Assembly: GCA_938045655.1 (NCBI GenBank) | Contig: CALIMO010000104.1 | Location: 1-11,782, forward strand | Length of the DNA stretch: 11,782 nucleotides | Direction of reading: 5' to 3' | From: an uncultured bacterium | Lineage (GTDB): Bacteria; Patescibacteriota; Saccharimonadia; Saccharimonadales; Saccharimonadaceae | In this document: positions 5,985 through 11,782 of the stretch, piece by piece | Layout: each line of letters begins with the position of its first letter | How positions within the stretch are numbered: the first letter of the stretch is position 1 | Made by a program: the position numbers and the translations under genes | Notes under the pieces: model-generated | Databases searched by the model: none | What the model was told of the DNA's origin: nothing | The model's input: only the letters and a program-made list of their open reading frames with translations

Positions 5985-6319
5985 TGGCGATTAAACCTAT
6001 TACTCCACGTGCAACTGAGAAAGCTTATGCTCTTTCTACAACAAAAAATGTTTACGTATTTAATGTACCGCTAACTTTGAACAAGAATCAAATCAAAGAA
6101 GCGATTGAAAAAGAGTTTGAAGTAACTGTAACTGGCGTTCGAACTGTTGTTCAAGCTGGTAAAACTAAACGAATCAACAAATCTCGAAATCCAAAACGAT
6201 ATGTTACAGGTTCAACAACTCAAAAAGATATTAAGAAAGCTTACGTGACTGTAAAAGAAGGTGATAAGATTGCAATCTTTGAAAGCGCTGAAGCTGAAAC
6301 TGCTGAGGAGAAGAAGTAA
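5984..6319 (+). CDS. rplW: 50S ribosomal protein L23 (uL23)
   Basis: 50S protein at the exit of the peptide tunnel, the docking site for trigger factor and signal recognition particle in bacteria. The 111 residues start MAIKPITPRATEKAYAL and contain the conserved KNQIKEAIEKEFEVTVTGVRT block (~35-55) and KRINKSRNPKRYVTGSTTQKDIKKAYVTVKEGDKIAIF. A short acidic/Lys tail (SAEAETAEEKK) extends the C-terminus. AGGAGGAG at 5969-5976 provides a strong ribosome-binding site within rplD, and one-base overlaps join it to both neighbours. Confidence 0.94.
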   Translation: MAIKPITPRATEKAYALSTTKNVYVFNVPLTLNKNQIKEAIEKEFEVTVTGVRTVVQAGKTKRINKSRNPKRYVTGSTTQKDIKKAYVTVKEGDKIAIFESAEAETAEEKK

Positions 6320-7164
6320 TGGCTATTAAAAAATATAATCCTACGACTCCTGCTCGACGCGGTATGACGACTGAAGACTATAGCGAAATTACAACTCGAA
6401 AACCGCTAAAAAGTCTTTTGAAAGCGAAAAAGCAAAATGCTGGACGCAACAACTCTGGTCGAATTACAGTTCGACACCGAGGTGGTGGTGTTAAACGACA
6501 TTACCGAATCTTAACTCACAAATTGCCAACAGGTTTGACTTTGACCGTTCGAGAAATTGAGTACGATCCAAACCGAAGCGCGCGAATCGCTCGAGTTCAA
6601 GATCAAAATGGTAAATTCTACTACGTTTTGGCTGATACATCAATGTTTCAAGGTAAAGTTTTCCAAACTGGTAAAAAAGACATTGAAATTGAAGCCTCAA
6701 ACCGAATGCCACTTTCAGAAATTCCTGTTGGTTCATTGATTTACGCAATCGAAATCACACCAGGAAAAGGTGCGCAGATGGTTCGTTCAGCTGGTGCTAA
6801 AGCTCAGTTGATGGCGAAAGAAGGTGACTACGCTCAGGTAAAATTACCTTCAGGTGAAGTTCGAAAATTCCGATTGGAAGCAGAGGCAACTCTTGGAACA
6901 GTTGGAAATATTCAGCATCAAAACGTTAAACTCGGTTCTGCTGGACGCAAACGCCGTAAAGGTATTCGCCCAACAGTTCGTGGTGTTGTTATGAATGCCG
7001 TAGATCACCCACACGGTGGTGGTGACGGTGGACGACACGGAATTGGTCGCTCAACTCCACGCACACCTTGGGGACAACCAACTCTCGGCTACAAAACTCG
7101 CCGACGTAAGAGTACTAATAAATTTATCGTGAAGAGTCGTCACGAAGCTAAGAGGAGAAAATAA
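6319..7164 (+). CDS. rplB: 50S ribosomal protein L2 (uL2)
   Basis: Large, highly conserved 50S protein that binds 23S rRNA near the peptidyl transferase centre and helps join the subunits. The 281 residues have the N-terminal GRNNSGRITVRHRGGGVKRHYR (~42-63) and the C-terminal AVDHPHGGGDGGRHGIGR segment, with His230 matching the well-studied E. coli His229. The common MNPVDHPHGGG reads MNAVDHPHGGG here, a small deviation. Length is near the family norm (about 275). GAGGAG at 6305-6310 is the ribosome-binding site. It abuts rpsS with no gap. Confidence 0.97.
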   Translation: MAIKKYNPTTPARRGMTTEDYSEITTRKPLKSLLKAKKQNAGRNNSGRITVRHRGGGVKRHYRILTHKLPTGLTLTVREIEYDPNRSARIARVQDQNGKFYYVLADTSMFQGKVFQTGKKDIEIEASNRMPLSEIPVGSLIYAIEITPGKGAQMVRSAGAKAQLMAKEGDYAQVKLPSGEVRKFRLEAEATLGTVGNIQHQNVKLGSAGRKRRKGIRPTVRGVVMNAVDHPHGGGDGGRHGIGRSTPRTPWGQPTLGYKTRRRKSTNKFIVKSRHEAKRRK

Positions 7165-7431
7165 ATGAGTCGTTCATTGAAAAAAGGTCCGTTTATCGAC
7201 TTCAAGCTTGCTAAAAAAGTAGCGGCTCTTGGAGCAGATGACCGAACAGTGATTAAAACTTGGGCTCGCTCAAGCACAATTACACCAGAAATGGTTGGTC
7301 GAACTATCGCTGTTCACAATGGTCGTTTACATATTCCTGTATATATTTCAGAGAATATGGTTGGACACAAACTTGGTGAATTTGCGCCAACACGTAAATT
7401 CCGAAAACACGGCGGAAAGGATAAGAAATAA
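7165..7431 (+). CDS. rpsS: 30S ribosomal protein S19 (uS19)
   Basis: 30S head protein that binds 16S rRNA with S13 and touches the A-site finger of the 50S subunit. The 88 residues start [12 protein letters not shown], the family signature, and end with [23 protein letters not shown]. Length is typical. AGAGGAG lies at 7151-7157 inside the end of rplB; the ATG follows the rplB stop directly. The stop overlaps rplV by one base. Confidence 0.97.
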   Translation: MSRSLKKGPFIDFKLAKKVAALGADDRTVIKTWARSSTITPEMVGRTIAVHNGRLHIPVYISENMVGHKLGEFAPTRKFRKHGGKDKK

Positions 7432-7847
7432 TGGCTAATGTAACAACTCGTGCCTACATTAAAGGTATTGGTCAGACTCCACGAAAAGTTTCGATCGTGG
7501 CAAGTCTTGTTCGTGGTCGAACTGTTGCTGATGCATTAGTAATTCTTGATCACACTCCACGCCGAAGCGCTTTAGCTGTTAAAAAAGCTATCCAATCAGC
7601 TGCAGCTAATGCTAAAAATAATGATAATGCTGATCCAAAAACTCTAGTAATTACAACTTTATCAGTTACTGCTGGATCACGATTGAAGCGATTTAAACCT
7701 CATATGCGAGGAATGGCGCTTCCTTTCCAAAAGAAAACTTCAAACATTTTAGTCGAAGTTTCTGGCGTTGTTAAAGAGAAGAAAGCTCCAGCTAAAAAAG
7801 CTGAAGTTAAGAAAACTACTGCGAAAGCAGAGAAAGAGAGCAAATAA
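7431..7847 (+). CDS. rplV: 50S ribosomal protein L22 (uL22)
   Basis: 50S protein with a long beta-hairpin reaching into the peptide exit tunnel, where it helps form the constriction and the macrolide-binding area. The 138 residues contain the core IGQTPRKVSIVASLVRGRTVADAL and the hairpin SRLKRFKPHMRGMALPFQKKTSNILVEV (~83-110). Compared with the usual ~110 residues it carries a ~25-residue Lys/Ala/Glu-rich C-terminal tail (KEKKAPAKKAEVKK). Such low-complexity tails are common and probably disordered. The ribosome-binding site is modest (AAAGGA). One-base overlaps link it with rpsS and rpsC. Confidence 0.95.
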   Translation: MANVTTRAYIKGIGQTPRKVSIVASLVRGRTVADALVILDHTPRRSALAVKKAIQSAAANAKNNDNADPKTLVITTLSVTAGSRLKRFKPHMRGMALPFQKKTSNILVEVSGVVKEKKAPAKKAEVKKTTAKAEKESK

Positions 7848-8482
7848 TGGGTCAAAAAGTTAATCCAATTAGCTTCCGTTTGCAAGCTCATAAAAACTGG
7901 GATTCACGATGGTTTGCCCAGAAAAAAGATTTTGCGAAATTCTTAATTGAAGACGACAAAATTCGAAAAACTATCGAAAAACGATTCGAAAGTCGACCAA
8001 CAATTGACCGAATCGAAATTGAACGAACAGAAAACCTTATCACTGTTTCAATTCATACAGCAAAAGCTGGTGTCGTAATTGGTCGCGGTGGTGCTGGCGT
8101 TCAAGAACTTAAAACTCAACTTGAAAAAATGGTGAGTTTACCAGTTCGAATTAATATTGAAGAAGTTCGCCGACCAGAGCTTTCAGCTAAATTGGTTGCT
8201 GAAAATATTGCTAGACAATTAGAACGACGAATTAACTTCCGCCGAGCCGTTAAAATGGCATTACAAAATACAATGCAAGCCGGTGCGAAAGGTGTTCGTA
8301 TCGAGGTTGCTGGACGATTGAATGGAGCTGAAATGAGCCGCCGCGAGAAATTCTCCGAAGGATCTGTTCCTCTTCATACAATTCGTGCAGATATCAACTA
8401 TCACGGTGCACGTTCACAAACTCCTGCTGGTATTATCGGCGTAAAAGTTTGGATTAATAAAGGTGAAAGGAACGATAAGTAA
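7847..8482 (+). CDS. rpsC: 30S ribosomal protein S3 (uS3)
   Basis: 30S protein at the mRNA entry channel, part of the ribosomal helicase activity. The 211 residues begin [13 protein letters not shown] and contain a type II KH domain with the GxxG loop VIGRGGAGV (~77-85), then the C-terminal domain with [24 protein letters not shown], and [12 protein letters not shown]. Length is close to the core family size, without the long tail some relatives have. A purine-rich but weak ribosome-binding site lies in the end of rplV, so it likely depends on coupling through the TAATG overlap. Confidence 0.97.
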   Translation: MGQKVNPISFRLQAHKNWDSRWFAQKKDFAKFLIEDDKIRKTIEKRFESRPTIDRIEIERTENLITVSIHTAKAGVVIGRGGAGVQELKTQLEKMVSLPVRINIEEVRRPELSAKLVAENIARQLERRINFRRAVKMALQNTMQAGAKGVRIEVAGRLNGAEMSRREKFSEGSVPLHTIRADINYHGARSQTPAGIIGVKVWINKGERNDK

Positions 8483-8901
8483 TGGCTATTTTGTTACCAA
8501 AGAAAACCGCTCACCGAAAAGTTCGAAAAGGTAAAAACCCAGGCCGAGCAACTCGTGGAAACACTATTGCCTTCGGTGACTATGGATTGGTTAGCCTTGA
8601 GAACGAGCGAATCAACTCGCGACAAATCGAATCAGCCCGAACAGCTATGACTCGTTATATTAAGCGTGGAGGTCAGGTTTGGATTCGAATATTCCCGCAC
8701 ACACCAGTTACTCGAAAACCACAAGATGTAAAAATGGGTAGCGGTAAGGGAAACCCAGAATTCTTTGTGGCTAAAGTTAAAGCTGGAACAGTCATGTTCG
8801 AAATGAACGGTGTTTCAGAAGAAGTTGCACGCGAAGCTATGCGACTTGCTGGTCACAAACTTCCAGTAAAAGTTAAATTCGTAAAGAAAGGTGAAATCTA
8901 A
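8482..8901 (+). CDS. rplP: 50S ribosomal protein L16 (uL16)
   Basis: 50S protein next to the A-site tRNA, needed for late subunit assembly. The 139 residues have the family pattern: [53 protein letters not shown], and [17 protein letters not shown]. Length is normal. The KMGSGKG segment corresponds to the loop that carries a hydroxylated arginine in E. coli; here the aligned position appears to be lysine. The gene normally found next, rpmC (L29), is missing: rpsQ begins two bases after the rplP stop. Confidence 0.96.
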   Translation: MAILLPKKTAHRKVRKGKNPGRATRGNTIAFGDYGLVSLENERINSRQIESARTAMTRYIKRGGQVWIRIFPHTPVTRKPQDVKMGSGKGNPEFFVAKVKAGTVMFEMNGVSEEVAREAMRLAGHKLPVKVKFVKKGEI

Positions 8902-8902
8902 T

Positions 8903-9172
8903 ATGGCGACTACATTGACAGGTGTTGTTTCGAGCGCTAAAGCCGACAAAACTATCACCGTAACAGTTCATAGCCGTGAAACACACCCAATTTACGGCAA
9001 GCAATATACTGTAACTCGAAAATATACTGCTCATGATGAAAACAATGAAGCTGGTGAAGGTGACAAAGTTATTATCAAAGAAGTTCGACCAATTTCGAAA
9101 ACTAAGAGTTTTGCTTTAGTTGAAATCGTTGAGAAAGCTCGAGGTTCAGTAGAATTGAAAGAGGAGGCGTAA
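8903..9172 (+). CDS. rpsQ: 30S ribosomal protein S17 (uS17)
   Basis: Primary 16S rRNA-binding protein of the 30S body. The 89 residues contain the OB-fold core [21 protein letters not shown], then [19 protein letters not shown], and the conserved [18 protein letters not shown] (~55-72). The ATG at 8903 is preferred over a GTG at 8891 that lies inside rplP: the family starts here and AAAGGTG (8887-8893) is placed as its ribosome-binding site. One base separates it from the rplP stop, leaving no room for rpmC. The stop overlaps rplN by one base. Confidence 0.95.
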   Translation: MATTLTGVVSSAKADKTITVTVHSRETHPIYGKQYTVTRKYTAHDENNEAGEGDKVIIKEVRPISKTKSFALVEIVEKARGSVELKEEA

Positions 9173-9540
9173 TGATTCAGCAAGAAAGCCGACTTAAAGT
9201 AACAGATAACAGTGGTGCAAAAGAGATCCTTTGTATTCGTGTACTGGGTGGTTCAAAACGCCGATACGCACGAGTTGGCGATATCATTGTTGCTACTGTT
9301 AAAGATGCTAACCCAACTGGTAATATTAAGAAAAAATCAGTTGTAAAGGCTGTTGTTGTGCGAACTCGCGACCAAATTCGCCGAAAAGATGGCTCAACTA
9401 TCTGTTTCGATGATAATGCGGCCGTAATTATCGCCGACGACAAAACTCCAAAAGCGACTCGCGTATTTGGTCCAGTACCACGCGAACTTCGCGATTTGGG
9501 ATATAACAAAATTATCAGCTTAGCTCCGGAGGTGCTCTAA
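9172..9540 (+). CDS. rplN: 50S ribosomal protein L14 (uL14)
   Basis: 50S protein at the subunit interface, contacting 16S rRNA helix 14 and the site where the silencing factor RsfS binds in other bacteria. The 122 residues match the standard length and carry [18 protein letters not shown], the [24 protein letters not shown] block (~67-90) and the ending [10 protein letters not shown], then [17 protein letters not shown] at 9164-9170 is a strong ribosome-binding site in the end of rpsQ. One base separates it from rplX. Confidence 0.97.
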   Translation: MIQQESRLKVTDNSGAKEILCIRVLGGSKRRYARVGDIIVATVKDANPTGNIKKKSVVKAVVVRTRDQIRRKDGSTICFDDNAAVIIADDKTPKATRVFGPVPRELRDLGYNKIISLAPEVL

Positions 9541-9541
9541 T

Positions 9542-9805
9542 ATGGCGTTAAATGGAATTGTTAAAGGTGATAATGTTGTAATTATCAGCGGAAAAGACAA
9601 AGGCGTTACTGGTGAAGTTATAAAAGTTTTACCAAAGAAAAATGCTGTTTTGGTTGAAGGTATTGGCAAAAAACATCGCCATATCAAACCAAATCAATTC
9701 AATCCGCGCGGTGGAGTAAAAGACATTCATGTTCCAACTCCAGTTCATAAAGTTAAAAAAGTAGAAGCTAAAAGCGCTAAATCAAGCAAAAAAGGAGATA
9801 AATAA
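9542..9805 (+). CDS. rplX: 50S ribosomal protein L24 (uL24)
   Basis: Assembly-initiator protein of the 50S subunit near the tunnel exit. The 87 residues contain a KOW motif (GDNVVIISGKDKGVTGEVIKVLP, about 9-31) followed by GIGKKHRHIKPNQFNPRGGV. A basic low-complexity tail (VKKVEAKSAKSSKKGDK) ends it. The protein is slightly shorter than the ~100-residue average. GGAGGTG at 9528-9534, in the end of rplN, is its ribosome-binding site; the stop overlaps rplE by one base. Confidence 0.95.
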   Translation: MALNGIVKGDNVVIISGKDKGVTGEVIKVLPKKNAVLVEGIGKKHRHIKPNQFNPRGGVKDIHVPTPVHKVKKVEAKSAKSSKKGDK

Positions 9806-10383
9806 TGGCTAAAACTACTGTTTATGTTCCTCGCTTGAAAACTCTTTACAAAGATAAAATTGCTAAAGAACTCCAAAGCGAACTAGAGCTAACAAATATC
9901 CACCAAGTTCCAAAGCTTGAAAAAATCGTTGTTAGCGTAGGAACAGGTAAGAAAAAGGAAGACAAGCGTTTTCAAGAAGTTGTAAAAAATACAATTACGA
10001 AAATTACTGGTCAAGTTCCAGTAGAGCGTTTGCCTAAAAAATCAATTGCAACCTTTAAAATTCGTGGTGGAATGGGCGCCCCAATTGGCTATAGTGTAAC
10101 TTTGCGCGGTGATCGAATGTATGAATTTCTTGATCGTCTCGTAAATGTGGCTTTGCCTCGCGTGCGTGACTTCCACGGTGTTGGAGCAAAAGGTTTTGAC
10201 AAAGGTGGAAATTACAATTTGGGAATTTTAGAACAATCTGTTTTCCCAGAGCTAACTTTTGAAGAAACTCAAATTCTTCACGGTTTGCAGATAACTTTCG
10301 TTATTAAAAACGAAGGCAAAGCTCACAGTCGAGCATTGCTTGAAAAATTCGGAATTCCGTTTGAAAAGAAAGGAAAAGCGTAA
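9805..10383 (+). CDS. rplE: 50S ribosomal protein L5 (uL5)
   Basis: 5S rRNA-binding protein of the 50S central protuberance that contacts S13 and the P-site tRNA. The 192 residues include NIHQVPKLEKIVVSVGTG, the RGGMGAPIGYSVTLRGDRMYEFLDRL stretch (~88-113), then RVRDFHGV and the FPEL, ITFVIKN region. It is slightly longer than the usual ~180 residues through its N- and C-terminal ends. AAAAGGAGA (9789-9797) precedes the start; rpsN begins immediately after the stop. Confidence 0.97.
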   Translation: MAKTTVYVPRLKTLYKDKIAKELQSELELTNIHQVPKLEKIVVSVGTGKKKEDKRFQEVVKNTITKITGQVPVERLPKKSIATFKIRGGMGAPIGYSVTLRGDRMYEFLDRLVNVALPRVRDFHGVGAKGFDKGGNYNLGILEQSVFPELTFEETQILHGLQITFVIKNEGKAHSRALLEKFGIPFEKKGKA

Positions 10384-10653
10384 ATGGCTAAGAAATCAAT
10401 GATTGCAAAAGACTTGAAACGCAAAAAAATGATTGAAAAATATGCTGCAAAACGCGCCGAATTGAAAGCCGCTGGCGACCAAGAAGGTCTTCAAAAGCTT
10501 CCACGCAATTCAAGTCCTACACGACTTAAGAACCGCGACAATTTCGATGGTCGACCACGCGGTTATATGCGACGATTTGGTATGAGCCGAATCACTTTCC
10601 GCATTAAAGCCTCAAAGGGTGAGATCCCAGGCGTAACAAAAAGTAGTTGGTAG
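10384..10653 (+). CDS. rpsN: 30S ribosomal protein S14, zinc-free type (uS14)
   Basis: 30S head protein needed for late assembly. The 89 residues contain [25 protein letters not shown], and the ending [17 protein letters not shown]. There is no cysteine at all, so it belongs to the C-minus class without the zinc ribbon found in the short 61-residue form. It is ~12 residues shorter than the E. coli protein. The start abuts the rplE stop. It ends in TAG, one of only two TAG stops seen here, the rest being TAA. Confidence 0.95.
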   Translation: MAKKSMIAKDLKRKKMIEKYAAKRAELKAAGDQEGLQKLPRNSSPTRLKNRDNFDGRPRGYMRRFGMSRITFRIKASKGEIPGVTKSSW

Positions 10654-10668
10654 AAGGAAGGAGAGACT

Positions 10669-11070
10669 ATGTCATTACAATCAACTGACCCAATCGCCGA
10701 CCTTCTAACTCGCATTCGAAATGCGGCATTGGTTGGCAAGAACAAAATTCGTGTTCCTTCAAGCAAATTGAAAGAAGTTGTAGCGAAAGAGCTTGCAAAA
10801 GCTAATTATATTGAATCTGTTAAAGTTGAATCAGCAAAACCCCGTGATATTTTGGTAGTAAAAATCGCCAAAGACGGTGAAGCTGCGCGCTTTAACGAAC
10901 TTACTCGAATGAGTAAACCAGGTCGCCGAATGTATGTTGGCGTAGAAGAAATCCCACGCATTAAAAGTGGTCGTGGAATGGTACTACTCTCAACATCAAA
11001 AGGTGTTATGAACGGTTTCGAAGCTAAGAAACAACGACTTGGTGGTGAACTATTGCTAAAAGTTTGGTAA
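10669..11070 (+). CDS. rpsH: 30S ribosomal protein S8 (uS8)
   Basis: Primary 16S rRNA-binding protein of the 30S platform, and in E. coli the repressor of the spc operon. The 133 residues start TDPIADLLTRIRNA and end with STSKGVMNGFEAKKQRLGGELLLKVW, the family C-terminal block. A strong AAGGAAGGAG (10654-10663) precedes it, and the 15-base gap to rpsN is the widest in the operon. It is the last gene here: a strong terminator follows, where rplF, rplR and rpsE usually continue. Confidence 0.97.
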   Translation: MSLQSTDPIADLLTRIRNAALVGKNKIRVPSSKLKEVVAKELAKANYIESVKVESAKPRDILVVKIAKDGEAARFNELTRMSKPGRRMYVGVEEIPRIKSGRGMVLLSTSKGVMNGFEAKKQRLGGELLLKVW

Positions 11071-11090
11071 TCCGGACTTTAGAAAAAAAT

Positions 11091-11130
11091 AATAAAAAAT
11101 AAGCTTTCTACTGAGAGCTTATTTTTTATT
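11091..11130. terminator. Strong bidirectional intrinsic terminator
   Basis: The 15 bases 11091-11105 are the exact reverse complement of 11116-11130, and three inner pairs (one T-G) extend the stem to 18 bp with a TACT loop. One arm is A-rich and the other T-rich, so it gives a U-tract in both directions. It closes the ribosomal operon 20 bases after rpsH and can also stop transcripts arriving from the convergent GH15 gene. Confidence 0.88.
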
Positions 11131-11279
11131 GTAGATTATCTTTTTTACTATTATAGACAGATTATTTTAGAAAACAACCTTTGGCAAAAAGTAGCTCTTT
11201 AAGGAGTTAACTAGGTATTTGTAAACGTAAATTTCGCCAGGTTTTTGAAACTATTAGCACTAATAATTATGGGTCTTTT
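11131..11279. other. Gene-free spacer between convergent operons
   Basis: About 150 AT-rich bases with no credible gene. A weak minus-strand promoter match (TTGTTT at 11172-11177 and TATAAT at 11150-11155, 16-base spacer) points into the terminator, and would give only a very short transcript. A small hairpin, AGCTC/GAGTT (11193-11208), is also present. I assign no function. Confidence 0.4.
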
Positions 11280-11782
11280 TTACTCTTCTTCAGAAGCGAC
11301 TAAATCCAATAAAGCTGAAACATACTCTGCTTGAGACCAAGTTAGCGGTGCAACCGAAAGATGTTTTAAATCGCATGGATCAATCTGTTCGGGTAAAATT
11401 CCCGTTGAAGTTTGTTGCTTTAGAACCCACTCGATAATTTCCTCCGCTTTCGAAATTTCACCAAGAGCAATATAAAATTCCGCACGCCAAAGCGTCGTTA
11501 TCGGCCAAATATTTGCTTCGTAATCATCACTAAATCTATAGTAAATATCATTTTCGAATCTTGGAAGCCCAATATTATCATTAGCTTTAAAACGATTTTC
11601 AAGAGTTTTAAAAGCAGTCTGTAACTTTTCGCCTTTAAATTCAAAAAGGTTAAACATAAATGCACCATAAAAACTTGACGAATCAATTTTTGGATCTTTA
11701 TTGCCATCAGCCCAAATTCCACGATAGAAGTAATTACTTTCTTCATTAAAAAGCTCGTTTTGTGCGGTAGAACGAATTTTTA
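11280..11782 (-). CDS. GH15 glucoamylase-like glycoside hydrolase, C-terminal part (gene runs off the right edge)
   Basis: The C-terminal ~166 residues of a glycoside hydrolase family 15 protein, enzymes that cut glucose from alpha-glucans or trehalose-type sugars using an (alpha/alpha)6 barrel. The frame is open to the right edge; an ATG at 11657 is internal, since upstream codons read on as family-like sequence (RGIWADGNKDPKIDSSSFYG). Hallmarks are IYYRFSDDYEANIWPITTLWRAEFY, GILPEQIDP and APLTWSQAEYVSALLDL. The Glu of PEQ (codon 11388-11390) lies where GH15 enzymes have the catalytic base. The catalytic acid would lie outside the window. The gene is convergent with the ribosomal operon. Exact substrate cannot be told; a role in storage or scavenged alpha-glucan breakdown is an inference. 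Confidence 0.85.
   Translation of the reverse strand, partial: KIRSTAQNELFNEESNYFYRGIWADGNKDPKIDSSSFYGAFMFNLFEFKGEKLQTAFKTLENRFKANDNIGLPRFENDIYYRFSDDYEANIWPITTLWRAEFYIALGEISKAEEIIEWVLKQQTSTGILPEQIDPCDLKHLSVAPLTWSQAEYVSALLDLVASEEE

Noticed and set aside
8891..8902. GTG start for S17 inside rplP
   Set aside because: It adds four residues not seen in the family; the ATG at 8903 has better spacing to AAAGGTG.
11145..11180. Minus-strand promoter in the spacer
   Set aside because: It fires straight into the terminator at 11091-11130 and there is no gene to transcribe.
1..11782. UGA-to-glycine recoding as in Gracilibacteria or SR1
   Set aside because: All genes read full length under the standard code, with no in-frame TGA.

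Overview
The window looks like chromosome from a small-genome, AT-rich member of the Candidate Phyla Radiation (Patescibacteria), most likely Saccharibacteria (TM7). The reasons are a ribosomal S10-type cluster with CPR-like sequences and no rpmC (L29) between L16 and S17, heavy use of CGA for arginine, near-exclusive TAA stops, and tight one-base TAATG gene overlaps. The standard genetic code fits, because no reading frame is broken by TGA. The assignment is an inference from sequence character, with no database search behind it.

Positions 1-2318 hold an ABC-2 type exporter: an ATPase whose frame is already open at the left edge, followed by its membrane subunit. The ATPase is odd twice. Its first ~250 bases read like the inter-domain part of a proteobacterial RbbA-like double ATPase, while everything after Walker A reads like a NatA/YhaQ-type ATPase. 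The frame also breaks right after the H-loop histidine (about 737), so the C-terminal part is a separate frame (740-1084). A hairpin and a near-consensus promoter (2336-2390) precede an unrecognised small basic protein gene (2438-2776) with its own terminator. Then comes a translationally coupled OmpR-type response regulator and histidine kinase pair (2874-4590).

Positions 4609-11070 hold one ribosomal protein operon with its own extended -10 promoter, a 14-base palindrome at the start of the transcript, and a ~139-nt structured leader. Gene order is rplC, rplD, rplW, rplB, rpsS, rplV, rpsC, rplP, rpsQ, rplN, rplX, rplE, rpsN, rpsH. It starts without rpsJ (S10) upstream, lacks rpmC, and is closed after rpsH by a near-perfect bidirectional terminator (11091-11130), rather than running on into rplF. 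The genes abut or overlap by one base, so translation is probably coupled to give balanced amounts of 30S and 50S proteins.

After ~150 bases with no gene, the C-terminal end of a GH15 glucoamylase-like gene enters from the right on the minus strand, convergent with the ribosomal operon.

No RNA gene, CRISPR array, insertion sequence or phage gene was seen. Most of the window is housekeeping DNA. The parts that deserve a second look are the chimeric, frame-broken ATPase, the orphan small gene, the ribosomal leader and the shape of the ribosomal cluster.
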